64,000 bases of DNA, from the NCBI GenBank assembly GCA_963978545.1, contig OZ021722.1:111970827-112034826 (forward strand). Reading direction: 5' to 3'. Positions 12,540 to 24,297 of this stretch are shown piece by piece. How positions within the stretch are numbered: the stretch's first letter is position 1; each line of letters starts with the position of its first letter. Origin of the DNA: Linyphia triangularis. Its lineage: Eukaryota > Arthropoda > Arachnida > Araneae > Linyphiidae. Both the position numbers and the translations under genes were made by a program. The notes under the pieces are model-generated. The model saw nothing but the letters and a program-made list of their open reading frames with translations. It was not told where the DNA came from and made no database searches.

Positions 12540-12745
12540 GCAATTAGATTTTAGTGAGTGAAGCGAGCTTTTGCTTACGCAGCAATGAACCTTTCAGAGA
12601 GCGAAGCGAGCCTATGCTTGCATAGCAATGAACCTTTTAACGAGTGAAATTAGTCTGTGTTTATGTGTCCATGAACTTTTCAGCGAACGAAGCGAGCTCA
12701 ATTTTGCGTAGCGAGGAACCTTCCTGCGAGCGAAGCGCCAAAAAC
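12540..12745. repeat. Short GC-richer tandem units at the Helitron 3' side
   Basis: About four units of roughly 60 bp carry 'gcgaagcgagc' and 'gcaatgaacctttc'. They differ in composition from the AT-rich interior and recur in the truncated Helitrons near 24775-24960 and, in inverse orientation, 37070-37280. The open frame at 12644-12850 runs through them and is not a gene. Confidence 0.75.
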
Positions 12746-12850
12746 TGGGTTCTATACACGAATGACAGATTTACGCAATGCGAAGCTTCACAGCTAGCTA
12801 AAATATTGCACATGTTAAAATTTCGTAGTGAAGCACGGGTATTTAACTAG

Positions 12851-13326
12851 TTTCCAATATATCGCGTTTGAAAAAGGAGCCCCCGAATGTCTCCGGGCCT
12901 TGGACCCCAAATTGTCATGATCAGGCCCTGAACATAATCGTTGTCAAAATGTACAAAACATAAACAGCATTCAGCTTTGTAACGAGTGTATTTTTGCTCA
13001 TCGTTTTTGTAAATGTAAAAACATCAAAACAAAAAACAAACGTCTCAATTACCTGCAAAGATTATGCTACTGTCTACTACACACTACATAGGTTCAATCC
13101 GAATCCTAAGAAACGAGTGCAATATGGAGTTTCTTGACGCCCCCCCCCCCCTTTTTTTTTCCAGAATAGTTCGCAGACACAATTAGCCAGTTCCCCAATC
13201 TCGCAACGAAAAAAGCCGCCTTCATCCAGTTCCCGGTTATTATCCTGACAAAAAAGCACACACACAAAGAATCTTATCAGTGCAAATCGATTCCCGTCGA
13301 CTTCAAGCTTTTATTGACGTCAATGC
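12851..13326. other. Host spacer with an orphan hAT-like end
   Basis: The GC-richer block at 12882-12929 ends in ATGATCAGGCCCTG, which resembles the right end of a hAT starting CAGGGCCTGATCAT. I found no matching left end in the window. The remainder has C and T homopolymers and no gene. Confidence 0.4.
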
Positions 13327-13365
13327 AGTGGCGGATCTAGGATTTTCCTGACGGGGGAGCGCAAC
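13327..13365 (+). mobile_element. Orphan hAT terminus (CAGTGGCGGATCTAGG)
   Basis: CAGTGGCGGATCTAGGATTT looks like a hAT left end, but no TAGATCCGCCACTG partner exists in the window, so only one end can be seen. It is probably a truncated copy or one whose partner has been lost. Confidence 0.5.
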
Positions 13366-13499
13366 ACCTGTGCCTTAGCCAGGATGAAATCGAATATTTA
13401 AAAAAAAAAAAAAAAATCTATACAGTATTTTAGAAATATACTTCAAGATAATCCGTATCCATTGATTGACCCCCCCCCCCTTTTTTTTCGTCACATTTC

Positions 13500-14060
13500 T
13501 GACTCGCTATCTTAGCGTAAGGTGAAATGCCCAGGTTATACCAAAATTACTTTTCAGTTTAAAAAAAAAAACTCCCCCCTCCCACTCCTCAAAAAACATC
13601 CTTCTATGCTAGATATTTTTATGAACTCCTTTGTTTCTTTATACTCATGACAAATAAAACGTTTTTGCAAAGTTTCATGAACGGACCAATTTTTTATTTT
13701 TTAATGTCGTATTTTACCGTTCCTTGGATTTTACAAGTGTTTTCGTTTATAAAAAATAACTGTAACTTTTTTTAGATTAGTTATATCGTTTTGCTTTTTT
13801 TCATTCTATTCAGCATAAATAAAGTACTCTAAAAACATGTGTCACATGCCTAGAATGCTCCAAAATTAATTTTTCAGCCACAAAGCCCCCTGACCCCCCC
13901 CCCCCCCCCAAAAAAAAACCTCTTTGCTATATATTTTTATGGACTCATTTGAATATTCATTTTCATGACAAATATAGAACATTTTTGCCAAGTTTGATCA
14001 ACGAACCAATTTTTTGTTTTTCTTATAGTCTTGGGTACTATTTTACCAGCACTAATATAT
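13500..14060 (+). repeat. Diverged direct duplication, ~340-bp spacing
   Basis: Two degenerate copies (about 13500-13745 and 13840-14060) share 'atatttttatg(a/g)actc', 'catgacaaata' and 'gaccaattttttattt'-type words and C-rich tracts. It sits directly before the REP-A copy at 14118. No coding sequence was found. Confidence 0.55.
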
Positions 14061-14085
14061 ATATTTGGTGCGATTTTATACATCC

Positions 14086-14117
<32 letters not shown>

Positions 14118-14122
<5 letters not shown>

Positions 14123-14427
14123 CAATTACCCGTATGGTGTAAAAGTATTGAATTCGGTATAAAAAAAAATCGATTTTAGTGCATTTTTACACGTTTTGGA
14201 ACGAGATGAGTTCAAAAAAATGTTTGTGCCTGTTAGTTATCAGCATAACTCCCAAAACGGATTGACTAGCGATGATCAATTTTTATGCACAGGTTATTGA
14301 TGGTCATGGGACCTGTCATTACGGTTTTCGTCAAACATGTGCATTAAGTAGCTGATATTGAAAAAATTACGTTTTTCAGCGACTACCAAAAATTGGTTTT
14401 AACGATTTTGATTAAAATCGCTATAAA
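14118..14427 (+). repeat. REP-A copy 2, left part, interrupted by the 32-kb H element
   Basis: 'tttttactttcaattaccc' starts the copy. It ends at the target duplication GCTATAAA (14420-14427) and resumes at 46629 with the second duplication copy. The uninterrupted relative at 35330-35420 reads straight across the corresponding site. Confidence 0.85.
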
Positions 14428-14713
14428 CAGTGGCGGCTGGTGCAGGGGTCGTTTAGTCGTTTCTCTCTCTATATCTCGATATTTTTTTTTATTTTTTTTT
14501 ATAAATAAATTTTGTAGTTATTAGTTAATATACTGATTTAACTGGTTTTTTAATCTTGAAACTGTCCACTTTCACTCAACTAATAAATGTCCTTATGGAT
14601 GGATATTTAAGTCGCCTGATCGAGCTTCTTTTTCTTTGCCCGTAGAAGAAACGGAATGGAAAAAAGACGGGGGGACTGATTTTCGCCACCTGCAATATCC
14701 TGCGAGTCTGTAC

Positions 14714-16376
14714 CAGGGTTGCCAGATGAAAAAAGTAAAATAATGCCAAATCGCTGTCAAAATAAGGCCAAAAAAGGCCAAACTATGACGTCATCTCTAA
14801 GTTGATGCCAAATGGGAAAAAATGCATGATTTTAGTGTTCTGTATGACAAATGTTTAAAAAATAGTACTCTAGATTCACTAGGATGTCTCTTTGGTCGTC
14901 CTTAACAACAAACATTTTAAAATTTCAATTTTTTAACTAAAAATTTATTAATTTTAAAAATTGTTCAAGAAAATTTTTTGTCCAAAATATTTGTGTTTGG
15001 TATCACATAAATGCTTTAAAAAAATTCTTTCTAAAAATATATCACCCTTTGGACACATAATTCGTTGAATATAGAAATCTATGAATACTTTCCATACAAG
15101 GTACAATGGAGCAACTTAAAAACGGGTGGGGGGAGGGAGGGCCTAAATTTTTGCAATATCTCTATCATTATTAAGATGAGCATAAAAAATCAAACAGTTT
15201 AAAGAAAAATATTGGAAATTTTTTGAAATATTTAAAGTGTAGCTTTAAAAAATGCTTTTTTAATATTTTTTACATTTTTTTTCTTCAGTTTTATTCTTTT
15301 TTTCAGTTTCTCAGTTGAGGTACAAACACCCTTTCGTCTCTATTTAGGTAGAAGAGACATTTGATGAGTGTGTAAATGACATCAAATCTAGATAAAACAT
15401 TAAATTGTTACATGAATTTGATTTTTATACGAATGAATATTTGGAAAACGTGAATTGTGGAGCGTTACAAAATTCCCGTTTCACTACCTACACAACTGGA
15501 TTCCTAAATATTATTTTTAAAAAATTATTTTATTATCAGAATGAAAATTATATATTTTAGTAGAAGGTTGTTGAACTATAAACTTCGAAACTGGACATTT
15601 AATTGAATTTTCACTATTTTACAAGGCGCATATATATGTTATACGTATCACGATTGATAGAAGTTTACTTTTTAAATGTAAATTTTCTCTCTGAATTATT
15701 TGTTCATAAAGATGTATGATGAATCCATTCTTAAAAGTTATTTAGAAAAAGCGAAATTTCACTAATCTAACCGAATTGTACTTTTACTACTCTACTGCCA
15801 TCACAATAATCATTCTCTTTAGGACGGACCACCATGCTTGGATTTAGATGGGTGGCAGATGGCAGTCGCAATGCTTAGAGCATTTTGAGGTTCGTTGGCA
15901 AGACAGAACGACTAATTTCACCATCCCTTTTGGGACAAGATTCTTGGAAACACAGTCCCTCTATTACTTATCTTAATTGATATCGCCCTTTCCCCTTAAA
16001 AAGAACCTGCGGTTATTCTGCCTAGAGCCTCGTTTACATCCTGTATTCGGACAATCATTCTACCCTCTACCCCTCTTCTTGTCAACTCCGGTTGTCTCTG
16101 GTCAGCTCCTGAGGCCAAAACACGAGACTAAAGAAGGTAGCGCGGCGAGGTTAGGCGAAAAGCGTATCTTCTCACTCAAAAAGTTTGGAAAAAAAAAGAG
16201 GAAAGTTTGTTTTAATTGGGGGGTATTTTTTTCTGACTTCGGAAGTTATGGGAAAAAAGGCCAAAAATAAGGCCAAATTAAAGAAAAGGCCAAACGTAAA
16301 TTCTTAAGGCCAGGCACTTCTAAAAAAGGCCAAATTTCCCAAATTTGGCCTTAAGAAGGCCAATATGGCAACCCTG
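14714..16376 (+). mobile_element. hAT-2: CAGGGTTGCCA-type element
   Basis: The inverted ends are CAGGGTTGCCA and TGGCAACCCTG, with a perfect 8-bp duplication GTCTGTAC (14706-14713 and 16377-16384). H1 provides the empty site, since its inverse sequence around 5850 reads through GTCTGTACCA without the element. Both subterminal regions carry repeated AAGGCCAAA/TTTGGCC words, probably transposase-binding sites. The interior has no transposase I can recognise; the open frame at 15977-16270 lacks motifs. It is non-autonomous. Confidence 0.92.
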
Positions 16377-16817
16377 GTCTGTACCCCTTGTGTGGTTCTC
16401 AAATTACAAAATTCCCGAGTTTCGTGTTTTGACACGGTTTTCTGATCTATGAGTGGGAGGCAGGCTCGTAGCCAAGGGTTAAGGATAAGGAGATCCCCAA
16501 CCGAAATAAAAGTTAATCTCATTAGACCAAAGACCCAATATTAATGTTACGCATCGATATTTTTTATTTTGTTACTAGGCTCATAAAGTTTAATGCTGTA
16601 AGTCACACTAGAATTTATTGCTGAAAGAATGGATTTGAAATCCACAACTACGATATCTTTATGCACATCTGTGTTTGAAAAAATAAGTTGAATGAAAGTA
16701 AATAATTTATTTCACACAAAAAATAGGATGGTCTTGTGGAAAGAGAGAAGACCTCACTCTAAAGAAGAATCCTTTTGTTTCTGAAAACTGAAAGTGTTCC
16801 TCTGAAAGTAATTTCCA

Positions 16818-18745
16818 CAGTGGCGGCTCGTGAGCAGTGAAAGTGAGGGGGCCCGATACCAAAAATTATAGAGAGAGAGAGATAGAGAAATCTACTGCAT
16901 ACATCGATCCTACGAATCTCGCTCTCTCTCTCTGCTTGCTTACAACAACAAATAAGATTTTAAAATAATTGGGGAAAAAAATTATGTCATGAGTAATGCT
17001 ACTAATATTTCAGTCAATGATATTTTAATTATTAATTCATGAAAAATAATTTTGATTTTTGTATAATAGAGTTAATAAAATATTACAAAACCTTTGAAAG
17101 TGCAATATTTACAAATTTGCAAACGAAGATGAAGGCATTGTTATATTGACCAGTTCAATAGTTTTAAATTAAACTACTTGATATTCTTTAAATAGCAATA
17201 TATGTCGTTGTATATTTTTTTGGCTCCAGAGCTAAGGGAGAGTTATACTGCAACGGAATATCCTTCAATCAAAATTTTGACTCTAATATATTACTTCTTC
17301 TATCTAGGAAAGAACGTTTTCCAAGAAATCTTTTAAGAGAAAATTCACAGCATATTAATTTGAAGAAATCCTGAAAATCTGCAGAGGAACCCAACAATCG
17401 AAACAAAGATATCAGTCACAATTATTGATGTGTCTACTCACTTTGAAACAGAATACTCATAACCATGGTATGACAAAAAAACAGGATGTCACGTGAAAGG
17501 GAAGGAATGGCCCTCGCCACATTATAGAATTTTCTGTCTTATCTCTTTGCTCTTTAAGATGCAAATTCAAGGTCGACCGAAGTTAGGAATCATTTTGTTC
17601 CCCCAAGCACAGTCTGTGTAAACTAACATCTTTTGAAGAGGGCAAGAAGATTATCCTCATATAGTCATTCTAATAGCGTTAGGCTGTTAGAGTTTTAATA
17701 GGAATTGTGGGTTCTTACAATATTCTGTAGAATTGCGATCGTACTAAAGTACGATTATTTAAAGTGTTTTTTTTTTTTTTTTTTTTTTAGCTATGGTTTA
17801 GGCTTTTATTCTTGTAATTTATTTACGGACGCGATTTTTTTATAGCAAATAAATTTTAATGGGTATCCGCACACTAATACTGTATAACAAATTGGCATCT
17901 AATCAAGAGGAAGATTGAAAAATAATATCTGATGCAAAAATTTGGCTCACTCTTTCGTCATACGTCCGACCAGGATTGTAGAAAAATGTGCCTAGTTGGT
18001 TAGAGCTACATTGGAAATTACTTTCAGTTTTTAGAAACAACAAGGTTTCTTCTTTTGAGTGAGATCTTCTCTATTTCCACAAGACAGACCGACAATCAAG
18101 GATAGACCACCCTAGTTTTTGTGCGAAATAAGTTAGTTACTTTCATTCAACTTATTTTTTCAAACAGTCACAGATGAGCATAAAAAATATCTTAGTTGGG
18201 CATTTCAAATTCATTCTTTTCAGCAGCGAATTATAGTATGACTTACAGCATTAAACTTTATGAACCTAGTAATAAAATAAAAAATATCGATGTGTAACAT
18301 TCATATTGGGTCTCTGATCTAATGAGTTTAACTTTTATTTCGGCCGGGGATCTCCTTATCCTACAGATCAGAAGACAGTGCCAAAACACGAAACTCAGGA
18401 ATTTTGTAATTTAAGAACCACACAAGGGGTATAGACTTGCAGGATATTGCAGGTGGCAAAAGTCAGTCTCTCCCCCCGCCCCTTCGTCTTTTTTCCAGCC
18501 CGTTTCTTCTACGGGCAAAGGAAAAGAAGCTCAATCAGGCGATTTAAATATAAGGAAATTTATTAGTTGAGTGAAAGTGGTCAGTTTCAAGATTAAAACT
18601 TCAGATAAATCAGTATATTAACTAGTAACTAATAAAAAATTTATTAAAAAAAAAAATCATTTGTAAAAAAAAAAAATTGTGGGGAACCGACCAAAAAAGT
18701 GAGGGGGCCCGGGCCCCCCCTGGCCCCCTGCACCAGCCGCCACTG
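16818..18745 (+). mobile_element. H2: small H-family copy nested inside H-long
   Basis: The ends are CAGTGGCGGCTCGTGAGCAG and CACCAGCCGCCACTG, with a perfect 8-bp duplication AATTTCCA (16810-16817 and 18746-18753). The H1 inverse near 5410 is the empty site. H2 retains pieces of the H interior (17000-17290 resembles 4100-4390; 17455-17760 resembles 4925-5190) but no transposase. Its orientation is opposite to the H element it landed in and the same as H1. It is a deletion derivative that inserted into its own family. Confidence 0.92.
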
Positions 18746-18753
18746 AATTTCCA

Positions 18754-18961
18754 ATGTAGCTGTAACTGACTATTCAAATTTTTCTACAAATCTGGTCGAA
18801 AAGAGTGAGTAAATTTTTTACATCAGATAGCATTGTGCAATCTTTCTCTTGATAAGATGCCAATTTGTTTTACTGTAATAGCGTTAGGATACCCCTTAAA
18901 ATTTATTTGATATAAAAAATAACGCACATAAATAAATTACAAAAATAAAAGCCTAATTCAT

Positions 18962-18994
<33 letters not shown>

Positions 18995-19804
18995 TTGAAT
19001 AATCGTACTGTAGTATTATTGCAATTCCACAGAATATTGTAAGAACCCACAATTCCGATTAAAACTCTAACTTGCCATCTTCAAAGGATGTTAGTTTCCC
19101 CAGACTGTGCTTGGGGGAACAAAATGTCCCCTTACTTTGGACGACCTTGAATTTGAAACCTAAAGAGATAAGACAGAAAATTCTATAATGTGATGAGGGC
19201 CATTCCTTCCCTTTCACGTGACATCCTGGTTTTTTGTCATAACATGAGTTTCAAATTACCAAGACACCTCCTGGTCCTGGGATTTGCAAGGAAATGGTCA
19301 ATTTTACTTTGAAGTCAGGGATCGCACGTTTATCTTTAGTGTCTTCAACTTGTACGACTGCGAAAGAATTTTCACCAATAAATAACAACGGTAAGTTTTT
19401 TGTTTTAAATTTTACTCTTTATTTAGTAAAATGTATGAGTCAACAATAGGTTTTTGTTTTGATATCTACTCTTTGTCTCGAAAAATAACTGAGTATTTAA
19501 ATTTCGTCCAAATAATCAGAAGTGTGGATTTGTCCTACCTCTCTCACTGATATATGATATCGTATGCAATCATTAACGTAACTCTCCGATACGATTAATA
19601 GAAGAGTTTTTATAAAGACAACAAAACATTCCTTATAAAAATAAATGGTTTTACTAGAATTGGGTTGAAACGACATTTATCCTTTTATTGGGTAGTAAAA
19701 ATAAAAGAGAGAGGATATAATTTTAGAAAAAATTCTGTAATAAATTAGTAAATGTACAGTACTGAAAAAAATTTTGAGTGAAGGATATTCCGTTGCAGTA
19801 TAAC
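18754..19804 (-). repeat. H-long core block, inverse of H1 4370-5415
   Basis: Near-identical inverse copy of the H1 interior, including the long homopolymer (A run at 18967-18995) and the 'cccaagcacagtctgg' region. It is bounded by H2 on the left and by the hAT-3 target duplication AGTATAAC (19797-19804) on the right. No gene. Confidence 0.85.
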
Positions 19805-19984
19805 CAGGCCCGTGCTGGGCCGCCGGGACCCCGGGACGTATCCCGGTGCGCCCTCCAGCCAGGAAATTTTGCCGCCCTCCTGTTCTGAAACTGACTAGTT
19901 TTAAGACGAGGTATATCGTTGATATTATTGGCCGGGTTGAATGTTGCGACTGTAGGCTACTACTGAATGGATAGGTGCGTTTCG

Positions 19985-20660
19985 TTGGCCCCGTCTACAA
20001 AAGCACTCATTTTTTAATATATATCAAATTTCAGTGCTCAATTAGTGCTTTCAGAATCCACCATTAAAAAAATTAGTGCGTCAATATTTACCGACAAATA
20101 TAAAGAAATGCGTGGACGGGGCCAACGAAACGCTACCCTCGCCCACAAACGCGCTAATTTTTTAATATACACCAAACTTTGGTGCTCAATTAGTGTTTTC
20201 AGAATCCACCATTAAAAAAATTAGTGCGTCAATATTTACCGAGAAATATAAAGAAATGCGTGGAAGGGGCCAACGATACGCTAGTCCTGCCCACAAACGC
20301 GCTAATTTTTTAATTTACACCAAATTTTAGTGCTCAATTAGTGCTTTCAGAATAAATCATCCAAAAAATTACTGCCGTCCTTACTTTTCATAAAATTCAA
20401 GGTTAATTGAGGGTAGGCAGGCAAACTGCTGGCCCCACCCACAAAAGCAATCATCATTCATTATATGTTAAAATGTTGGGCATAATTAGTGCTTTCAGAA
20501 TACCCAACTGCCAAAATTAGTGCGTCAATATTTTGGCCAAAATCGCCAATTTTAGCTTATTGCCGAATGTACACGAGCCTTAAACCGATGTTAATTATCA
20601 CGCACTAATTGTATGACCGGTACCAAATTTTAGTGCTCAATTAGTGCTTTCAGAATTCTC
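19985..20660 (+). repeat. 148-bp tandem array in hAT-3
   Basis: About four and a half copies contain 'gctcaattagtgctttcaga' and 'aaattagtgcgtcaatattt'. The anchor recurs at about 20036, 20184, 20332, 20480 and 20635, giving steps of 148, 148, 148 and 155 bp. The array runs directly into the hAT coding remnant, so the first residues of that open frame (up to about TEAL) are repeat-derived. Confidence 0.88.
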
Positions 20661-20664
20661 AACC

Positions 20665-20910
20665 CCGCCCACAGAAGCACTAAAAGTATATAAATTTCTT
20701 CTAATCATCCCATTGACTCAAGTTTCTAGCGAACGAGCATTTTCTAAATTGAAACTTATTGAAACCAGATTGAGATCGTCTTTAATAAACGAAAATTTAG
20801 AATCTTTACTGGTAATGCACTCAAAAGCTGATATTTTGAACTCCATAGATCCAGACACCGTTATTGATTATATTTGCCACCCCATCTCCGAATTAAAAAG
20901 ACTTCTTTAG
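20665..20910 (+). pseudogene. hAT transposase C-terminal dimerisation remnant
   Basis: The frame reads KVYKFLLIIPLTQVSSERAF followed by SKLKLIETRLRSSL. That is the hAT C-terminal dimerisation domain with the conserved S-S-E-R-A-F-S block, whose Glu is the third catalytic acidic residue of the family. It ends at a natural-looking stop after SELKRLL. All upstream domains are missing and replaced by the 148-bp array, so this is a 5'-truncated fragment of the transposase that probably once served hAT-3. Its sequence is clearly different from the H-family transposase at 43-45 kb. Confidence 0.85.
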
Positions 20911-21329
20911 GTTTAGTTTTTAAATTCAATACAAAGAACATTACATTTGTGAACATATTTATTTTTGTTACTTTCCTTAAGAAATTAAGTAGTAAATGCT
21001 GGTTTTTTAAATGTATGTAATATTAAATTGCCTCGTTTTAATTTTCTATGTGTGTTATTTTACCAAAATTACACTAATTATGTTTTAACTACTACTTTGT
21101 CTTTTATTTCACCCTAAGACATTGCAAATATTTGAAATGGATCAAATGAACATTAGAATTTAGCAAACAATACATGGTCATTTTGTTTGACAAATACCGA
21201 TACGATATGTGTGATGGTCTGTTCGTACCTGCTGCCAGAAAAGCATATTGAACCCAGCGTCAAGTGCGGTTAACGCTTTAGTTATTATATTCTATATCCC
21301 CCGGGAGTCCTCCCCCTGCATAGGGCTAC

Positions 21330-21530
21330 ATCCGAACGGACCGAATTTTTTTCGACCGAAAAAAACTCGCCAGAAAAATCTCGTTAGAATCGTACTCATC
21401 AGAACGGAATTTCGACAGAACGATATTGGACAGAATTAATTTCGATCTAATAAACGCGATTAGAATGAAATTGGTTAGAATTATTGTCATTAGAATTTTT
21501 CTCGTTCGAATTTTTTTGGTTAGAATGTAA
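21330..21530. repeat. Subterminal inverted repeat of hAT-3, left arm
   Basis: It contains 'ggaccgaatttttttcgacc', then many spaced words of the AGAA(T/C)/TTCT type ('ctcgttagaat', 'catcagaac', 'cgacagaac'). The inverse counterpart is 32176-32395. Such short irregular repeats are typical of subterminal transposase-binding regions. Confidence 0.7.
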
Positions 21531-22649
21531 AGAGCTTAGAAAGGCAATAAAAATTTTCCTTTCTCCCACTTTTGGCGATAAATGAGTGTGACTGGTTTTC
21601 TGTTCAAAAATAAAGGAATGTATATTAACCTACACATCCTCTTTAGGAATATTTTGGGGAGCCAGTGGTCATTGTGTTCAATTCGTGTCATAGTCTGCGG
21701 TTGATTGCCGATGACGATAAGGCCGCAGGGCCGTCGCTAAGAATTTCGATTGAGGAGAATGAGCGTTTTAGACATCTCTTTGCCGACTGAAATCAAGGCA
21801 ATTCTCGTGTAAAAGTAGAAATTAACAATAAAAGTATTTATTAATTGTTAATTAATGTATAATTAACTGTTACTACATTTTGAAATTTCTAATTTTTGGA
21901 AGTAAAACTAAAATTGAAATGGCTCCACTTTAGCGTTAAACCAAACTATAATACTGTTTATAAGCAGAAACAAATATTATAAGTATTAATATAATATATA
22001 AATTAATATAAGTATTAATATTTTTAGTTTTAGTTTCGAGGTGATCTTTTGTTTTACAAGATAAATTATTTTCAACTAACTCACTAACATTATGAACTAG
22101 TGACAACATATTCAGCTCTATAATAAGGCATACCATAATTTTTAGCTCTAAAACTCAATCTACATATAAAGAATAGTACCTGAGGATTTTGTTCTTAGAG
22201 AGGGACGGAGAATATTCAAATTTACAGTATTATTTCGATCTTGAGGAATTGAACGTTGCTCATTTGTGCGGGGAAAAAAAAAGGAAAAAAAAACCCGTCA
22301 ATGTCAACATGAGATTTCAAAGATTTAAAAAAAAAAAAAAATCTCTTTCCCATTTTTAAAGGGTATGATCCTAACTTGAAATATGTGGATCCACTTTTGA
22401 AATAGTTTTTAAAAGTATTTTGACTAATCTAGTTTATCTGAAACGCAATTTCTTTCCTATGTTTCGTGTGTAAACACAATTACATAATCGAAGATAGACG
22501 TGTAAGGGGGCATACTCACGATTCGCAATGGGACGGTTGTGCCAATGCCGATTTGTATTATTGCAAATAGACTGGTATTGTCAATTGACAACGCCGGGCC
22601 AAAGCTATTTGAGAATGGAAAACGCCAGAAAATTTAGAGAGTATCATAA
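21531..22649. other. hAT-3 interior without recognised gene
   Basis: An internal CAGGGCCGTCGCTAAG sequence near 21727 resembles a hAT end, but no partner was found. The open frame at 22528-22719 overlaps the start of the foldback element and shows no domain. Confidence 0.45.
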
Positions 22650-23346
22650 GGGGAGTTTAAACCTTTTGACATCAACAAAAACAGCCTTTTGGTGTAATTT
22701 TCGATATGCTTTAAAATAAAATGTATTTTCTATTTTTATTTGATATTTTAATACGGCACAATATTTAATTCCTTCTTGAAAAATAATAATTATTGTAAGC
22801 ATAAGTATATTTTTTTTAAAGTTATAAAATTTGAAACGTAACGAGAAGAAATTGAGAAAAAAAAATCTGAACATAAGTTACCCACAAGATATTTTATTAA
22901 CTTTCTGGAATAAGCTCAATATTAATTGTAAAAATTAAAGCTAATTTATGGGTTTATTCTCTGAGTCAGAATTATTCTTTTTAATACAATATAGAGATAT
23001 TTTTATTAACGAAGGAAAAATAAAATATATAAATTTAAAAAAAAAATCTCTAACTATAAATACCATTTTATAAAAAAAAATTATATTTATATATTTAGAT
23101 ATTTTTTAAACGATATGGTAATATTATTTTTAATATTGTGGGTAACTTTTATTCAGATTCTTTTTCTAAATTTCCCATCATTAAGCTTTATTTGATAACT
23201 TTAAAAAAAAAGACTTATGCTAAAATAATTATTGCTTTTCAAGATGGAATTAAGCCTTATGTTTTATAAAAATATTAGTTAAAAAGTGCAAATACATTTT
23301 TCTTAAAGCATATCAGTTTTTGTTGTCGTCAAAAGTTTTAACTCCA
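22650..23346. mobile_element. Foldback element, ~0.7 kb
   Basis: Imperfect inverted arms of about 250 bp. The left arm begins GGGGAGTTTAAACCTTTTGA and the right arm ends TCAAAAGTTTTAACTCC. Matching inner words are 'gaacataagttacccaca' on the left and 'tgtgggtaacttttattc' on the right. There is no coding capacity. The transposon superfamily is not identifiable from the ends. Confidence 0.75.
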
Positions 23347-23717
23347 CACTATAAATCTTTTTCACCTTTTCAATGATTTTGTTGAAATAAATACGATAGT
23401 GCCTTCTGCTTTCCAGTTTCTGTGTGGCATGCACTATTACGGGAATGCATTTTTAATATATGAAATTTAACACCATTTATGGAGCTCTACTCGACATTAA
23501 TTGCCATAATTTAGTAAAATGAACAATAGAAATATTTTTCAACAGAATTTTATGCTGGTTCAAAACCTTCATTTTTACTTAATTTCACTTTCGTAGTATA
23601 AAAAAAAAAAAAAAAAATCCTCGTTGAATAACCTTAAAATTGTATATATTATTTTTATCTTTGCCAAAAAATTAAGCAAGATTCATTCTAAATTGAAACT
23701 TCAGTTTTCTCCAAGAC

Positions 23718-23900
23718 CAGTGGCGGTATGGAGCTGATTTTCCGGTTGTTGAAATTTCGGTGTTTAGAAATTTTGTACAAAATGTTTAATTAATATGACA
23801 CACATTATATACTTTAAACGTAAATGACGTTTAATGTGTGTATCATGATTTTTGAGGTTTTACTTAACCAGGGGCGTATTGGGACATAAAATCGGCCCGG
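23718..23900 (+). mobile_element. Two orphan hAT-type left ends
   Basis: CAGTGGCGGTATGGAGC starts at 23718 and CAGGGGCGTATTGGGAC at about 23873. The second resembles the inverse of the terminus ending near 48120 (AGTACGCCCCTG), but the flanking 8-mers do not match, so the two are not one element. No partner ends were found. The 23949-24131 open frame downstream is AT-repeat sequence and not a gene. Confidence 0.45.
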
Positions 23901-24297
23901 TGATTTTAGATTTATGCCGGCCCAACTTTTCGATATAATTATAATCAAATGTTATTAATTAATGTTAATAATAAAATAATGCCAATAATTAAGTTATTAG
24001 TTTTAATAATTAATAAAAAAATTTCATTAATTTTAATAATCAACAAATTTTTATTAATTAATTTTAATAAATGTATTGCTCTAATAATTAGTTTAATTGT
24101 ATCAAATGTTCTCTGTCTCTACTATTTATAGTTCCCTTAAGTGAACTTGATTTTCATAAGCCATTAATAGTTTGTATCAAAAACTAAAAATCTACATTGC
24201 AAAATAAAGAATGTCCAGGTATACAACTAGTATGTTTATTAGAAAATTATATCTGAAATGGTAATATATCATACCTAGCATTACCGTAGGCGAAATC

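Larger units (their letters stand above)
11332..12850 (+). mobile_element. Non-autonomous Helitron 2
   Basis: It starts TCTATAATAATAAAACAAGC followed by GTGTGTCTGTCTGTC and ends GCACGGGTATTTAACTAG before T. The preceding host base is A, so the insertion is between A and T with no target duplication. The 3' end shares the GCACGGGTATT...CTAG signature with the Helitron at 2151-4088, but the interior is unrelated. It has a tandem array with (TTAA)n tracts (about 11430-12420) and a second short array of 'gcgaacgaagcgagc' type units. No Rep/helicase gene is present. Truncated relatives lie at 24298-25070 and 36961-37290. Confidence 0.88.
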
